Source: Saccharopolyspora oryzae
GTDB taxonomy: Bacteria > Actinomycetota > Actinomycetes > Mycobacteriales > Pseudonocardiaceae
Direction of reading: 5' to 3'
Length of the DNA stretch: 63,489 bases
Assembly: GCF_027853915.1 (NCBI RefSeq)
Contig: NZ_JAQGLA010000038.1
Location: forward strand, 1-63,489
In this document: piece after piece, positions 8,053 to 17,299 of the stretch
Position numbering within the stretch: the stretch's first letter is position 1
Layout: each line of letters starts with the position of its first letter
Program-made: the position numbers and the translations under genes
The notes under the pieces: model-generated
Database searches by the model: none
Seen by the model: the letters and a program-made list of their open reading frames with translations, nothing else
Told to the model about the DNA's origin: nothing

Positions 8053-9207
8053 GTGAGTGGTTCCAAGCTGCGTCTCCTGTGGACTGCGCTCGCCGGGACG
8101 ATCGCGGCGGTGCTGCTGATCTCCGGCTGCGGTTCGTCCGCGCCCGAAGCGCAGAAACCCGCCGAACCGGTCGCCGAGGTGTCCTTCGAACCCGGTGCCG
8201 ATGCCGGTGACGTGAATCCGACCGCGCCGGTCAAGGCCACCGTCGAGAAGGGCAAGTTCGACTCCGTCCAGCTGACCAACGACGACGGCAAGGCGGTCGA
8301 GGGGCAGCTGGCGCCGGACGGCAAGAGCTGGCAGGCCAGCGTCGCCCTCGGCTACGGCAAGACCTACACCTGGTCCGGCCAGGCGACCGGCCAGGACGGC
8401 AAGCAGGTCCCGGTGGAGGGCAAGTTCACCACCCTCCAGCCGAAGGCGACCGTCCGCGCCACGGTCAACCCGACCGATGACGCCGAGGTCGGCATCGCGA
8501 TGCCGATCAGCGTCAAGTTCGACAAGCCGGTCCAGGACAAGGCCGCCGTCCAGAAGGCGCTGAACGTGCAGACCTCGGTCCCGGTCGAGGGCGCCTGGGC
8601 GTGGCTGTCCGACCAGCAGGTCGACTGGCGGCCGAAGGACTACTGGCCCGCGCACACCCACGTCAGCGTCAGCGCGAAGCTCTACGGCGTGTCCTACGGC
8701 GACGGCGACTACGGGATGGCCGACCTGACCAGCGAGTTCAACATCGGTCGCGCGCAGATCGTCAAGGGTGCGGTGGGCACCCACCAGCTGGTCGTGGAGC
8801 GCGACGGCAAGCAGGTGGCCAGCTACGCCGCCAGCTACGGCGAGGAGTACGACCCGGGCCGGAACACGCCCAACGGGACGTACATCATCATGGAGAAGAA
8901 CCCGGTGGAGATCATGGACAACCCCCGGTACGGCTACCACGACGTGCGCAAGACGTGGGCGGCCCGCTTCTCCAACCACGGCGAGTTCATCCACGAGAAC
9001 CAGGAGAACGCCGCGGCCCTGGGCAAGGTCAACAACTCGCACGGCTGCATCAACCTCAGCGCGGCGGACGCCAAGTCGTACTACGACACGGCCCTGATCG
9101 GCGACCCGGTCGAGATCACCGGATCGGCCAGCAGCATGCCCCCGCAGTTCGACGTCTACGACTGGCTCTTGAGCTGGGACCAGTGGACGGCCAAGTCGGC
9201 GGTTTGA
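8053..9207 (+). CDS. L,D-transpeptidase lipoprotein (LdtMt2-like)
   Basis: A 384-residue lipid-anchored enzyme that forms 3-3 cross-links in peptidoglycan outside the membrane. The signal peptide ends in the lipobox LISGC. Two immunoglobulin-like domains follow (about residues 40-250), then a YkuD catalytic domain with the HGEFIHEN segment and SHGCINL, placing the catalytic Cys at residue 332. The Trp-rich tail after the YkuD domain is typical of mycobacterial-type Ldt proteins. The GTG start at 8053 follows GAAGGG at a good distance. A hairpin terminator ends the gene. Confidence 0.93.
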   Translation: MSGSKLRLLWTALAGTIAAVLLISGCGSSAPEAQKPAEPVAEVSFEPGADAGDVNPTAPVKATVEKGKFDSVQLTNDDGKAVEGQLAPDGKSWQASVALGYGKTYTWSGQATGQDGKQVPVEGKFTTLQPKATVRATVNPTDDAEVGIAMPISVKFDKPVQDKAAVQKALNVQTSVPVEGAWAWLSDQQVDWRPKDYWPAHTHVSVSAKLYGVSYGDGDYGMADLTSEFNIGRAQIVKGAVGTHQLVVERDGKQVASYAASYGEEYDPGRNTPNGTYIIMEKNPVEIMDNPRYGYHDVRKTWAARFSNHGEFIHENQENAAALGKVNNSHGCINLSAADAKSYYDTALIGDPVEITGSASSMPPQFDVYDWLLSWDQWTAKSAV

Positions 9208-9220
9208 CGAAATTTCACGC

Positions 9221-9253
9221 GAACGGCGGTGGTCTCCCCGGCCACCGCCGTTC
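9221..9253 (+). terminator. Hairpin terminator of the L,D-transpeptidase gene
   Basis: Perfect 12-base arms GAACGGCGGTGG (9221-9232) and CCACCGCCGTTC (9242-9253) lie 13 bases after the stop codon. The remaining 190 bases up to mshA show no gene; a TAGCGT near 9328 could be a -10 element. Confidence 0.75.
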
Positions 9254-9444
9254 CGCTGTTCGGGGGCGTGTGAGCAGTGCCACCAGTTGCCGGTCGAGCT
9301 GGGGGTTTCGCGGCTCGGGGGCGGTAGCGTCCACGGTTGGCCTGGTGTTGCGGGATCGCGGCGGGAATGTTTCCGCCGACCGGGATGTCGGGTTCTACGT
9401 GCGCCTCGAAACCCTCGGGGTGACCCGCTCGCGATGGACAGCAG

Positions 9445-10740
9445 ATGACCTCCAGAACGTTACGCATGCGCCCGCGCCGCGCGGCAGTCTTCTCGTTGCA
9501 CACCTCACCGCTGGAGCAGCCCGGCACCGGTGACGCCGGGGGCATGAACGTCTACATCGCGCAGACCGCGCGGCAGCTCGCCGAGTTCGGCACCGAGGTC
9601 GAGATCTTCACCCGCGCGACGTCCTCGGACGTCCCGCCGATCGCCGAGCTCGCCCCGGGCGTCCTGGTCCGCAACGTCGTCGCGGGCCCCTTCGAAGGCC
9701 TGGACAAGAACGAGCTGCCGTCGCAGCTGTGCGCCTTCGCCGCCGGAGCGCTGCGGGTGGAGGCCCACCACGAGCCCGGCTACTACGACATCGCGCACTC
9801 GCACTACTGGCTGTCCGGGCAGGTCGGCTGGCTGGCGCGGGAGCGCTGGGGCGTGCCGCTGGTGCACACCGCGCACACCCTGGCCAAGGTCAAGAACGCC
9901 AACCTGGCCGCCGGCGACACCCCGGAGCCGCGGGTGCGCGTGGTCGGCGAGGAGCAGGTCGTCGAGGCGGCGGACGTGCTGGTGGCGAACACCGAGTTCG
10001 AGGCCGCCGACCTGGTCGAGCGCTACGGCGCCGACCCGGCCTCGGTCGCGACCATCCCGCCCGGCGTCGACCTGGACGTCTTCACCCCGGGCGACCGCGC
10101 TGCCGCGCGCGCCGAGCTGGACGTGCCCGCGGACGCCAACGCGCTGGCCTTCGTCGGCCGCATCCAGCCGTTGAAGGCCCCGGACGTGCTGCTCCGCGCC
10201 ACCGCGGAGCTCCTGGCGCGACGCCCCGAGCTGCGCGAACGCCTGGTCGTCCTGGTGGTCGGCGGGCCGTCCGGCAGCGGTCTGGAACGGCCGCGCGCGC
10301 TGCAGGAGCTCGCCGCGCAGCTGGAGATCACCGACGTCGTCCGGTTCTTGCCGCCGCGCGCCGGTGCGTCGCTGGCCGACGTCTACCGGGCTGCGGACGT
10401 CGTCGCGGTGCCGAGCTACAACGAGTCGTTCGGGCTGGTCGCGCTCGAGGCGCAGGCCTGCGGGACACCTGTGGTGGCCGCCGCGGTCGGCGGGCTGCCG
10501 GTGGCGGTGGACGACGGCGTGTCCGGGCTGCTCGTGGACGGGCACCGCACCGGGCAGTGGGCCGATGCGCTGGGGTCGGTCGTGCTCGATCCGCAGCTGC
10601 GGGCGCGTTTGGCCGCGGGCGCGACGGGTCATGCGGCGCAGTTCTCGTGGCGGCACACCACCGAAGCGCTACTGGATGCCTACGCGCAGGCGAAAATGGC
10701 CTTCCACGCGCAACTGCGCATCCAGGAGGTGACGGCGTGA
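9445..10740 (+). CDS. mshA: D-inositol-3-phosphate glycosyltransferase (mycothiol synthesis, first step)
   Basis: A 431-residue GT-B (family GT4) enzyme that transfers GlcNAc from UDP-GlcNAc to 1L-inositol 1-phosphate, starting mycothiol synthesis. [20 protein letters not shown] is the N-terminal inositol-phosphate loop, [12 protein letters not shown] and [11 protein letters not shown] are conserved MshA segments, [12 protein letters not shown] is the nucleotide-sugar domain start, and [20 protein letters not shown] carries the paired Glu residues. Identification is supported by context: YbjN, phosphoglyceromutase and senX3-regX3 follow in the same order as in mycobacteria. The ATG at 9445 is used; an internal ATG at 9466 is a weaker alternative. 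Confidence 0.93.
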   Translation: MTSRTLRMRPRRAAVFSLHTSPLEQPGTGDAGGMNVYIAQTARQLAEFGTEVEIFTRATSSDVPPIAELAPGVLVRNVVAGPFEGLDKNELPSQLCAFAAGALRVEAHHEPGYYDIAHSHYWLSGQVGWLARERWGVPLVHTAHTLAKVKNANLAAGDTPEPRVRVVGEEQVVEAADVLVANTEFEAADLVERYGADPASVATIPPGVDLDVFTPGDRAAARAELDVPADANALAFVGRIQPLKAPDVLLRATAELLARRPELRERLVVLVVGGPSGSGLERPRALQELAAQLEITDVVRFLPPRAGASLADVYRAADVVAVPSYNESFGLVALEAQACGTPVVAAAVGGLPVAVDDGVSGLLVDGHRTGQWADALGSVVLDPQLRARLAAGATGHAAQFSWRHTTEALLDAYAQAKMAFHAQLRIQEVTA

Positions 10741-11249
10741 GCCTCGACGAGGTCATCAAGTCCACATTGGACGAGAACGGGCTGGAGTTCCGGGAGGAGG
10801 GCCCGGGCCGGTTCTTCGTCACGCTGCCCGGCACGAAGAAGCTGCAGACCAACTGCTGGCTGATCGTGGCCGAGCACGCCCTGGTCGTCGAGGCCTTCGT
10901 GTGCCGGCAGCCGGACGAGGCGCACGAAGAGGTCTACCGATTCCTGTTGCGCCGCAACGCGAAGCTCTACGGCGTGCACTACACCCTCGACTCCAGCGGC
11001 GACATCTACCTGATCGGCCGGATCGGCCTGCACGCGGTGACCGGCGAGGAGCTGGACCGGGTGCTCGGCCAGGTGCTGGAAGCCGCCGACGGGGACTTCA
11101 ACGCGCTGCTGGAGATCGGGTTCGCCACCGCGATCCGCCGCGAGTGGGGCTGGCGCGAGTCGCGCGGCGAGTCCCTGGCGAACCTGCAGCCGTTCCGCCA
11201 GCTCGTGGAGCGCGACGGCCCGCTGGAGCCCCTGCACGACCAGCCGTGA
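10737..11249 (+). CDS. YbjN domain-containing protein
   Basis: A 170-residue protein of the YbjN family (a fold like type III secretion chaperones). The visible features are an N-terminal [40 protein letters not shown] and [27 protein letters not shown]. Function is unproven; relatives sit between mshA and gpm in mycobacteria. The GTG start overlaps the mshA stop (GTGA) and a CAGGAGGTG ribosome-binding site lies inside the end of mshA, so the two genes are translationally coupled. A link to mycothiol metabolism is inferred only from the neighbourhood. Confidence 0.85.
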   Translation: MSLDEVIKSTLDENGLEFREEGPGRFFVTLPGTKKLQTNCWLIVAEHALVVEAFVCRQPDEAHEEVYRFLLRRNAKLYGVHYTLDSSGDIYLIGRIGLHAVTGEELDRVLGQVLEAADGDFNALLEIGFATAIRREWGWRESRGESLANLQPFRQLVERDGPLEPLHDQP

Positions 11250-11316
11250 CCCCGGGTGCAACCGGAAGATCGCACCGCTCCGTCCTCGCTGTGTCCGAAA
11301 CGACGCGGAGGAGTGG

Positions 11317-12144
11317 ATGGTGCGATTACGTTGGATCCCGGTCGTGCTGGCGGCCGGGTTGCTCGCGGGATGTTCCTCGACGTCGACCTCGGCGGTCGAC
11401 AGCGGTGTCGCTTCGGTGGCCCCGGAATCCCAGCGGAGTTCGCAGTTCGCGAAGACCCCGGGACGCAGCGCTGACCCCGCCGCCGGTCAGCAGCGCGAGG
11501 TGGTCCGAACGGCGGACCTGGACCTCGAGGTGGACGACGTCGCGGCCGCGAGCGCGGAGGTCCGCCGCCGGGCCGAGGCGGTCCACGGCTACCTGGAGCA
11601 GGAGGACGGCTACCGCTCCAGCACGACGCTGACCGTCCGGATCCCGGCCGCGGAGCTGGACCGGGCCCTGGACGACCTGTCCGGCCTGGGGCGCGTGACC
11701 GCCCGCAGCCTGCGGGCCCAGGACGTCACCGACCAGCTGGTCGACACCCGGAGCCGGATCGAATCCCAGCAGGCCAGCGTCCAGCGCCTGCGCGACCTGA
11801 TGGCCCGAGCGACGACGGTCGAGGACGTCGTCTCGATCGAATCGGAGCTGACGACCCGCGAAACCGACCTGGAAGCCCTGCAGCGCCAAGAGGCGTCCAC
11901 GGCGAACCAGGTCCAGCTGGCCACCCTCCGGGTCGGCCTGGCGACCACCTCAACGGCGACGACCGAGGAAACGGGCTTCCTGGCAGGCCTGGCGGCGGGC
12001 TGGCGAGCTCTGACCGAAGCCGGAGCGGCGTTCCTGACCGCAGCGGGAGCGGTCCTCCCCTTCGCCGCGGTCCTCGCGGTCCCAGCCGCGGCCCTCTACG
12101 TCCTGCACCGCCGCAAGAAGGCGCTGAAGGCTTCATCGCTGTAG
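11317..12144 (+). CDS. DUF4349 lipoprotein with C-terminal membrane segment
   Basis: A 275-residue protein with a lipobox (LLAGC, Cys19), so it should be anchored at the outer face of the membrane. The middle has the DUF4349 pattern: REVVRTADLDLEV, then DGYRSSTTLTVRIPA and ALDDLSGLGRV. A coiled-coil stretch (VDTRSRIESQQASVQRLRDL onward, about residues 145-195) is followed by a hydrophobic segment near residues 235-265 and a basic tail (HRRKKALKA). Orientation would put most of the protein outside. Function is unknown. GGAGGAGTGG before the ATG is a strong ribosome-binding site. Confidence 0.8.
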   Translation: MVRLRWIPVVLAAGLLAGCSSTSTSAVDSGVASVAPESQRSSQFAKTPGRSADPAAGQQREVVRTADLDLEVDDVAAASAEVRRRAEAVHGYLEQEDGYRSSTTLTVRIPAAELDRALDDLSGLGRVTARSLRAQDVTDQLVDTRSRIESQQASVQRLRDLMARATTVEDVVSIESELTTRETDLEALQRQEASTANQVQLATLRVGLATTSTATTEETGFLAGLAAGWRALTEAGAAFLTAAGAVLPFAAVLAVPAAALYVLHRRKKALKASSL

Positions 12145-12156
12145 GTCCCGGCGGAC

Positions 12157-12207
12157 CGCGGGGGCGGCTCGGTAGAGAGGGGGAGTCACGAGTCGAGCCG
12201 CCCCGCG
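12157..12207 (+). terminator. GC-rich hairpin terminator after the DUF4349 gene
   Basis: Arms at 12157-12171 and 12194-12207 pair over 14 positions with one bulged G, enclosing a 22-base loop. It begins 13 bases after the stop codon. Confidence 0.65.
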
Positions 12208-12612
12208 CGGGGGTCCCGCCTGACGGGCCGGTGGGCGGGGGGCACCCTGGGCCCGGCGGGCGCGGTCCGATGGGGGAGATGGACCGCGTGTGCTGCTCTC
12301 GCGTGATCGGGGAGTGCGTGGGATCCGATCAAGGAGAGCGTTGTCAACTTCGCAGAGTCATGCAGCTGCCACAAGGCCGCCACATTACTCCATTAGTGTG
12401 ATGTTTAGTGCAAAAAGTAACGCACAGGAGTCGAAACGTCGTCGTTTTCCCAACGGTGGTGACTGGCGCCACTTTCGTGTCACGTTGGCGAGTGGATCAC
12501 ATAACTGTCGAGTGAACGGCACAACCAAATGTGCGGGTCACGGCGCGTTGCGGGAGGGTTGACCGAGCGGTGCCCGGCCGCCTTCGCGAACCCCCCCACT
12601 AGGAGCGGCGAG
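12208..12612. other. Gene-free upstream region of the OsmC-family gene
   Basis: About 400 bases without a credible gene. The first third is very GC-rich. From about 12340 to 12480 the sequence is much richer in A and T than its surroundings, so a promoter or regulator site for the OsmC-family gene is likely there. I could not identify a known operator. An AGGAG ribosome-binding site lies at 12601-12605. Confidence 0.4.
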
Positions 12613-13044
12613 ATGATCCAGCGCAATGCCACCACGCAGTGGACCGGTGACCTCAAGTCCGGTGCCGGATCCGTCACCCTCGACTCGTCCAACGCCGGCC
12701 AGTTCCCGCTCACCTGGGCGTCGCGCTCCGAGTCCCCCGACGGTCGCACGAGCCCCGAGGAGCTGATCGCCGCAGCCCACTCCGCGTGCTTCTCGATGCA
12801 GCTGTCCGGGCTGCTGTCCGCGGCGGGCACGCCGCCGGAATCGATCGACACCAGCGCCGAGGTCTCCTTCGGGCCGCGCGGCGACGGCTTCGCCATCACC
12901 CTCATCGCGCTCACCGTGCGGGCCAAGGTGCCGGGCATCGACCCGGCGGCCTTCAACGAGACGGCGCTGAAGGCGAAGGAGATCTGCCCGGTCTCCGCCG
13001 CGCTCACCGGGACCGAGATCACGCTCGACGCGGCGCTGGACTGA
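12613..13044 (+). CDS. OsmC-family peroxiredoxin (OsmC/Ohr)
   Basis: A 143-residue cytoplasmic thiol peroxidase that would reduce organic hydroperoxides. The two redox cysteines are in HSACFSMQL (about residue 60) and KEICPVSAAL (about residue 124), with the catalytic-pocket Arg in the N-terminal WASRSE region and a Glu in SPEELIAAAH. Length is typical of OsmC rather than the slightly shorter Ohr, and TPPESIDTSAEVSF fits OsmC. The ATG at 12613 is chosen because AGGAG is placed 7 bases upstream; a longer in-frame start has no such site. It is followed by gpmA on its own promoter. Confidence 0.9.
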   Translation: MIQRNATTQWTGDLKSGAGSVTLDSSNAGQFPLTWASRSESPDGRTSPEELIAAAHSACFSMQLSGLLSAAGTPPESIDTSAEVSFGPRGDGFAITLIALTVRAKVPGIDPAAFNETALKAKEICPVSAALTGTEITLDAALD

Positions 13045-13098
13045 TCGGTTCAGCTCCGCGCGCCCGACCTCCGGGACGAGGTCCCCGGATCGGCTCTA

Positions 13099-13104
13099 TA
13101 GCCT
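13099..13104 (+). promoter_or_regulatory. -10 element for leaderless gpmA
   Basis: TAGCCT lies exactly 6 bases before the gpmA ATG, and no ribosome-binding site is present. Transcription should start at or next to the A of the start codon. Confidence 0.55.
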
Positions 13105-13110
13105 GGGGAT

Positions 13111-13854
13111 ATGACTTCGACCCTGGTGCTGCTGCGGCACGGTGAGAGCACGTGGAACGCCGAGAACCTGTTCACCGGCTGGGTGGACGTCCCGCTGTCG
13201 GAGAAGGGCGTGGCGGAAGCCGGGCGCGGCGGTGAGCTGCTGCGCGACGCCGGTGTGCTGCCGGACGTGCTGCACACCTCGCTGCTGCGGCGGGCGATCT
13301 CCACGGCGAACATCGCCCTGGACGCGGCCGACCGGCACTGGATCCCGGTCCGCCGCGACTGGCGCCTCAACGAGCGCCACTACGGCGCGCTGCAGGGCAA
13401 GAACAAGAAGCAGACCCTGGACGCCTACGGCGAGGAGCAGTTCATGCTCTGGCGCCGCTCCTACGACACCCCGCCGCCGGAGATCGAGCTCGGCAGCGAG
13501 TTCAGCCAGGACACCGACCCGCGCTACGCGGACCTCGGCGCCGAACTGCCGCGCACCGAGTGCCTGAAGGACGTCGTGGCGCGGCTGCTGCCGTACTGGG
13601 AGTCGGCGATCGTGCCGGACCTGGCGGCCGGTCGCACCGTGCTGGTCGCCGCGCACGGCAACTCGCTGCGCGCGATGGTCAAGCACCTCGACGGGATCTC
13701 CGACGAGGACATCGCCGGCCTGAACATCCCCACCGGCATCCCGCTGCGCTACGACCTGGACGAGAACTTCAAGCCGGTCAACCCGGGTGGCACCTACCTC
13801 GACCCGGAAGCCGCCGCCAAGGCCGCCGCCGCAGTCGCCAACCAGGGCCGCTAA
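13111..13854 (+). CDS. gpmA: 2,3-bisphosphoglycerate-dependent phosphoglycerate mutase
   Basis: A 247-residue glycolytic enzyme interconverting 3- and 2-phosphoglycerate. [12 protein letters not shown] carries the phospho-acceptor His (His10), [11 protein letters not shown] is the family-specific segment with a catalytic Glu, and [19 protein letters not shown] holds the second active-site His. All signature residues of the dPGM class are present and length is normal. It begins with an ATG immediately downstream of a -10 hexamer. A hairpin terminator and then a palindromic repeat element follow. Confidence 0.97.
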   Translation: MTSTLVLLRHGESTWNAENLFTGWVDVPLSEKGVAEAGRGGELLRDAGVLPDVLHTSLLRRAISTANIALDAADRHWIPVRRDWRLNERHYGALQGKNKKQTLDAYGEEQFMLWRRSYDTPPPEIELGSEFSQDTDPRYADLGAELPRTECLKDVVARLLPYWESAIVPDLAAGRTVLVAAHGNSLRAMVKHLDGISDEDIAGLNIPTGIPLRYDLDENFKPVNPGGTYLDPEAAAKAAAAVANQGR

Positions 13855-13875
13855 CCCGATCAGTCACACCCGAAG

Positions 13876-13904
13876 GGGGCATCCGGGCTCGGCCCGGGTG
13901 CCCC
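13876..13904 (+). terminator. Hairpin terminator of gpmA
   Basis: Thirteen paired positions (one G-U) between 13876-13888 and 13892-13904 with a 3-base loop, 22 bases after the gpmA stop, followed by TCTTCG. Confidence 0.75.
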
Positions 13905-13921
13905 TCTTCGCGTTCCGAGGA

Positions 13922-13986
13922 CCGCAGTTTCAATTGAAACTGCAAATCCCAGGCACGGCGGATCACAGTTTCAATGGAAACTGCGG
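13922..13986. repeat. TTTCAATTGAAA-family palindrome pair, copy A
   Basis: A perfect 20-bp palindrome (13924-13943, core CAGTTTCAATTGAAACTG) is followed 22 bases later by a near-palindrome (13966-13983, core CAGTTTCAATGGAAACTG). Outer CCGCAG and CTGCGG make the whole unit self-complementary. It lies in the 372-base gap between gpmA and senX3, after the gpmA terminator. The rest of that gap, to 14214, shows no gene. Confidence 0.85.
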
Positions 13987-14214
13987 TGGGGCCGAGGTGG
14001 TGCCGGGAGGGCGAAGGTGCCCAGCGTTCATCACTCGCATGGGTGACTGGTGGCGAGAAGTCGCCGTGGTGGCGAACGGAGCGCTACCGGCGGGCCGGTG
14101 GTAGGTGAACTGGCTGCCAGCGCGGGGTGAAGGGGAGGTGAAGAAGCCCCCGATTCGTGTCGCGGGAATCACGGAACGCCCTCGTAGACTGGCCTTTCCC
14201 CACCCCGCCGCGCT

Positions 14215-14220
14215 TACGAT
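14215..14220 (+). promoter_or_regulatory. -10 element for leaderless senX3
   Basis: TACGAT ends 6 bases before the senX3 GTG. No ribosome-binding site is present, which supports leaderless expression. Confidence 0.55.
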
Positions 14221-14226
14221 GCTGGC

Positions 14227-15462
14227 GTGACCGCTTTGGGCTACACCGCCCTGATCGCCGCTGTGCTCCTGGTGGGCGCTGCCGGCGGCTACGTCATCGC
14301 GCGACTCAGGTTCTACGGCCGCGGAAAACCCGAGGGCCCCACCGTCGCCGAGCTGCTGCAGCGGCTGGTGCACACCAGCGCCGGCGGCGTCGCCATCCTC
14401 AACAAGTTCGGCGACGTGGTGCTGCACAACCCCCGGGCCGACGAACTCGGCGTCATCCGCGACCACCGGGCCGACGAGCGCGCGCGCAAAGCCGCCGAGC
14501 AGGCCCTGGAGACCGGCGAAGCCGTACCCGTCGACCTCTCCCCGCTGACCGACCGCCCCGCCCTGCGCGGTCGCGGTCCCGCCGCGGTGCTCGGCGAGGT
14601 CCGCCCGCTGGGCGACGGCTTCGTCGTCGTCGACACCGCCGACGAGTCCGACTCGGTCCGCCTGGAGGCCACCCGCCGCGACTTCGTCGCCAACGTCAGC
14701 CACGAGCTCAAGACCCCGGTCGGGGCGCTCGCGCTGCTCGCGGAGGCGGTCCTGGACGCCGCCGACGATGCTGAAGAGGTGCGGCGCTTCTCCACCAAGA
14801 TCCTGCACGAGTCGACCAGGCTGGGGACCCTGGTCTCCGAGCTGATCGCGCTGTCCCGGTTGCAGGGCGCCGAGCGGATGCCCGACCTGACCACCGTCGA
14901 CGTGGACGCCGTGATCGAGGAGGCGCTGGGCCGCTGCCGGCTCGGCGCGGAGTCCGCCGGGATCGAGATCACCGTCGACGAGCCCACCGGCCACCTGCTG
15001 GACGGGGACCGGACGCTGCTGGTCACCGCGCTGACCAACCTGATCGACAACGCCGTGTCGTACTCGCCGCCGGACAGCCCGGTGTCGATCAGCCGCCGGC
15101 TGTCCGGGGACTTCGTGGAGATCGCGGTCACCGACCGCGGCATCGGCATCGAACCCGAGTACCACGAGCGCGTCTTCGAGCGGTTCTTCCGGGTCGATCC
15201 GGCCCGCTCCCGCGCCACCGGTGGCACCGGCCTCGGCCTGGCCATCGTCAAGCACGTCGCCGCCAACCACGGCGGCGAGGTCAAGCTCTGGAGCCGCACC
15301 GGTACCGGCTCCACCTTCACGCTCCGGGTGCCCAGGCACGGCGCTCGCACGACCGACGGCCAGCCGGCCGTCGAGCAGCCGGAACGGGCAGCGCTGCCCG
15401 CCCGGTCGACCAAGGACAGTGCCGACGGGGTCACAGCCGTCGAAACGGGAGGAGTCCGGTGA
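14227..15462 (+). CDS. senX3: Sensor histidine kinase SenX3
   Basis: A 411-residue membrane kinase. One N-terminal transmembrane helix (about residues 5-25) is followed by a PAS-like region starting HTSAGGVAILNKFGDVVLHN. The dimerisation domain carries NVSHELKTPVGA with the phospho-acceptor His159. The ATPase part shows NLIDNAVSYS (N box), DRGIGIEPEYHERVFERFFR (G1/F box) and TGGTGLGLAIVKH (G2). The response-regulator gene overlaps its end (GTGA). In mycobacteria this pair governs the response to low phosphate with the Pst transporter and PhoU; that role is transferred by homology and gene order. Confidence 0.93.
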   Translation: MTALGYTALIAAVLLVGAAGGYVIARLRFYGRGKPEGPTVAELLQRLVHTSAGGVAILNKFGDVVLHNPRADELGVIRDHRADERARKAAEQALETGEAVPVDLSPLTDRPALRGRGPAAVLGEVRPLGDGFVVVDTADESDSVRLEATRRDFVANVSHELKTPVGALALLAEAVLDAADDAEEVRRFSTKILHESTRLGTLVSELIALSRLQGAERMPDLTTVDVDAVIEEALGRCRLGAESAGIEITVDEPTGHLLDGDRTLLVTALTNLIDNAVSYSPPDSPVSISRRLSGDFVEIAVTDRGIGIEPEYHERVFERFFRVDPARSRATGGTGLGLAIVKHVAANHGGEVKLWSRTGTGSTFTLRVPRHGARTTDGQPAVEQPERAALPARSTKDSADGVTAVETGGVR

Positions 15463-16139
15463 CCAGGGTTCTGATCGTGGAGGACGAGGAGTCCTTCGCC
15501 GACCCGCTCGCTTTCCTGCTGCGCAAGGAGGGCTTCACGGCGGCAGTCGCGATGAACGGCGCGGAAGCGTTGGACGAGTTCGACCGCAACGGCGCGGACA
15601 TCGTGCTGCTCGACCTGATGCTGCCCGGCATGAGCGGCACCGACGTGTGCAAGCAGCTGCGCCAGCGCTCCTCGGTGCCGGTGATCATGGTGACGGCGCG
15701 CGACAGCGAGATCGACAAGGTCGTGGGCCTGGAGCTGGGCGCCGACGACTACGTCACCAAGCCGTACTCGGCGCGCGAGCTGATCGCCCGGGTGCGCGCG
15801 GTGCTGCGCCGCCGCGGCGAGGCCGAGGAGCTGCAGCCGCAGGTGCTGGCCGCCGGGCCGGTGCGGATGGACGTGGAGCGGCACGTGGTGACCGTCGACG
15901 GCGCGGACGTCAACCTGCCGTTGAAGGAGTTCGACCTCCTGGAGTACCTGCTGCGCAACGTCGGCCGGGTGCTCACCCGCGCCCAGCTGATCGACCGGGT
16001 GTGGGGCGCGGACTACGTCGGCGACACGAAGACGCTGGACGTGCACGTCAAGCGGCTGCGCTCGAAGGTCGAACCGAACCCGGCCGATCCGCGCTACTTG
16101 ATCACGGTGCGTGGCTTGGGCTACAAGTTCGAGGCGTGA
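15459..16139 (+). CDS. regX3: Response regulator RegX3 (OmpR/PhoB family)
   Basis: A 226-residue two-domain regulator. The receiver domain shows the acidic pair in VLIVEDEESF, the phosphorylated Asp52 in VLLDLMLPGM, the conserved Thr in VIMVTARDS and the Lys in DDYVTKPYSARELIARV. The C-terminal winged helix has LKEFDLLEYLLRNVGRVLTR and the recognition helix TKTLDVHVKRLRSK. It overlaps senX3 by four bases (GTGA), so kinase and regulator are made together. Phosphate-starvation genes are the expected targets. Confidence 0.94.
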   Translation: MTRVLIVEDEESFADPLAFLLRKEGFTAAVAMNGAEALDEFDRNGADIVLLDLMLPGMSGTDVCKQLRQRSSVPVIMVTARDSEIDKVVGLELGADDYVTKPYSARELIARVRAVLRRRGEAEELQPQVLAAGPVRMDVERHVVTVDGADVNLPLKEFDLLEYLLRNVGRVLTRAQLIDRVWGADYVGDTKTLDVHVKRLRSKVEPNPADPRYLITVRGLGYKFEA

Positions 16140-16270
16140 CCTCGATCGCGTGATCGGGAGCACGAGATGCGCCGGTCGAGCAGGTCCGAGGGCTGTTCGG
16201 GGTGCGCGGGTGGGCCGTTTGCGGGCCCACCCGGCCCCCGGTCGCGTGCGCAGCCGGTAATTTGTCGGTC

Positions 16271-17299
16271 ATGCGCCTAGGGGTGCTCGACGTCGGATCC
16301 AACACCGTCCACCTGCTCGTGGTGGACGCACATCGTGGTGCCCATCCGACCCCGATGACATCGGACAAGTCCGTGCTGCGGCTGGCCGAGCGGATCGGCG
16401 CGCACGGCGGCCGCCTCAGCGAGGACGACGCCGCCGAGCTGGTCCGCACCGTCGCCGACGCCCAGGAGTCGGCGATCGCGGCCGGTTGCGAGGAGCTGAT
16501 GGCCTTCGCGACCTCGGCGATACGCGACGCGGAGAACGCCGCCGAGGTGATCGACCAGGTGGCGGCCGAAACCGGCATCAAGCTGGAGGTGCTGCCGGGC
16601 GAGGACGAGGCCCGGTTCACCTTCCTCGCCGCACGCCGCTGGTTCGGCTGGTCCGCGGGCAACCTGCTGATGCTCGACATCGGCGGCGGCTCGCTGGAGC
16701 TGGCGATGGGCATCGACGAGCAACCCGACCTGGCGGTGTCGCTGCCGCTCGGCGCGGGGCGGATGGCCCGCACCATGCTGGGCGATCCGCCGCGGCAGAG
16801 CGAGGTCAAGAAGCTCCGCGAATGGCTGCAGGGCCAGCTCGCGCCCACCGCCAAGCAGTTCCGCAAGCTCAGCCGACCGGACCGGGCGGTGGCCAGCTCC
16901 AAGACCTTCCGGTCGCTGGCCAGGCTGACCGGCGCGGCCCCGGCCTCGGCCGGTCCGCGGGTGCCGCGCAGCCTCACCGACACCGGCCTGCGCCAGCTGA
17001 TCTCGTTCATCACCCGCATGTCGTCGCAGGACCTGGCCGCCCTCGACGGGGTCAGCGCCGCACGGGCCCACCAGCTCGTCGGCGGTGCGCTGGTGGCGGA
17101 GGCCACCATGAAGGCCCTGGGGGTGAAGGAACTCGACATCTGCCCCTGGGCGTTGCGTGAAGGGGTGATCCTGCGGCGACTGGACCACACCAACGGAGAC
17201 AGTCACACTGCCATCCAGGCCCGAGCGGCGTTGCGGCTCGCCGGGACCGAGGACGGAACTGGACGCCGGACGGAGCACGGGGCACGGTGGGAGCGATGA
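16271..17299 (+). CDS. Ppx/GppA phosphatase family protein (exopolyphosphatase-like)
   Basis: A 342-residue ASKHA-fold phosphatase. LGVLDVGSNTVHLLVVD is the N-terminal phosphate-binding loop, EVLPGEDEARFTF contains the conserved catalytic Glu region, and LMLDIGGGSLELAMG is the second phosphate loop. It is short, lacking the C-terminal HD-like domain of E. coli Ppx, as in mycobacterial Ppx1-type proteins. Substrates may be polyphosphate or (p)ppGpp; proximity to senX3-regX3 favours phosphate metabolism (inferred). TAATTT lies 7 bases before the ATG, pointing to a leaderless mRNA. Its stop overlaps the next start (ATGA). Confidence 0.9.
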   Translation: MRLGVLDVGSNTVHLLVVDAHRGAHPTPMTSDKSVLRLAERIGAHGGRLSEDDAAELVRTVADAQESAIAAGCEELMAFATSAIRDAENAAEVIDQVAAETGIKLEVLPGEDEARFTFLAARRWFGWSAGNLLMLDIGGGSLELAMGIDEQPDLAVSLPLGAGRMARTMLGDPPRQSEVKKLREWLQGQLAPTAKQFRKLSRPDRAVASSKTFRSLARLTGAAPASAGPRVPRSLTDTGLRQLISFITRMSSQDLAALDGVSAARAHQLVGGALVAEATMKALGVKELDICPWALREGVILRRLDHTNGDSHTAIQARAALRLAGTEDGTGRRTEHGARWER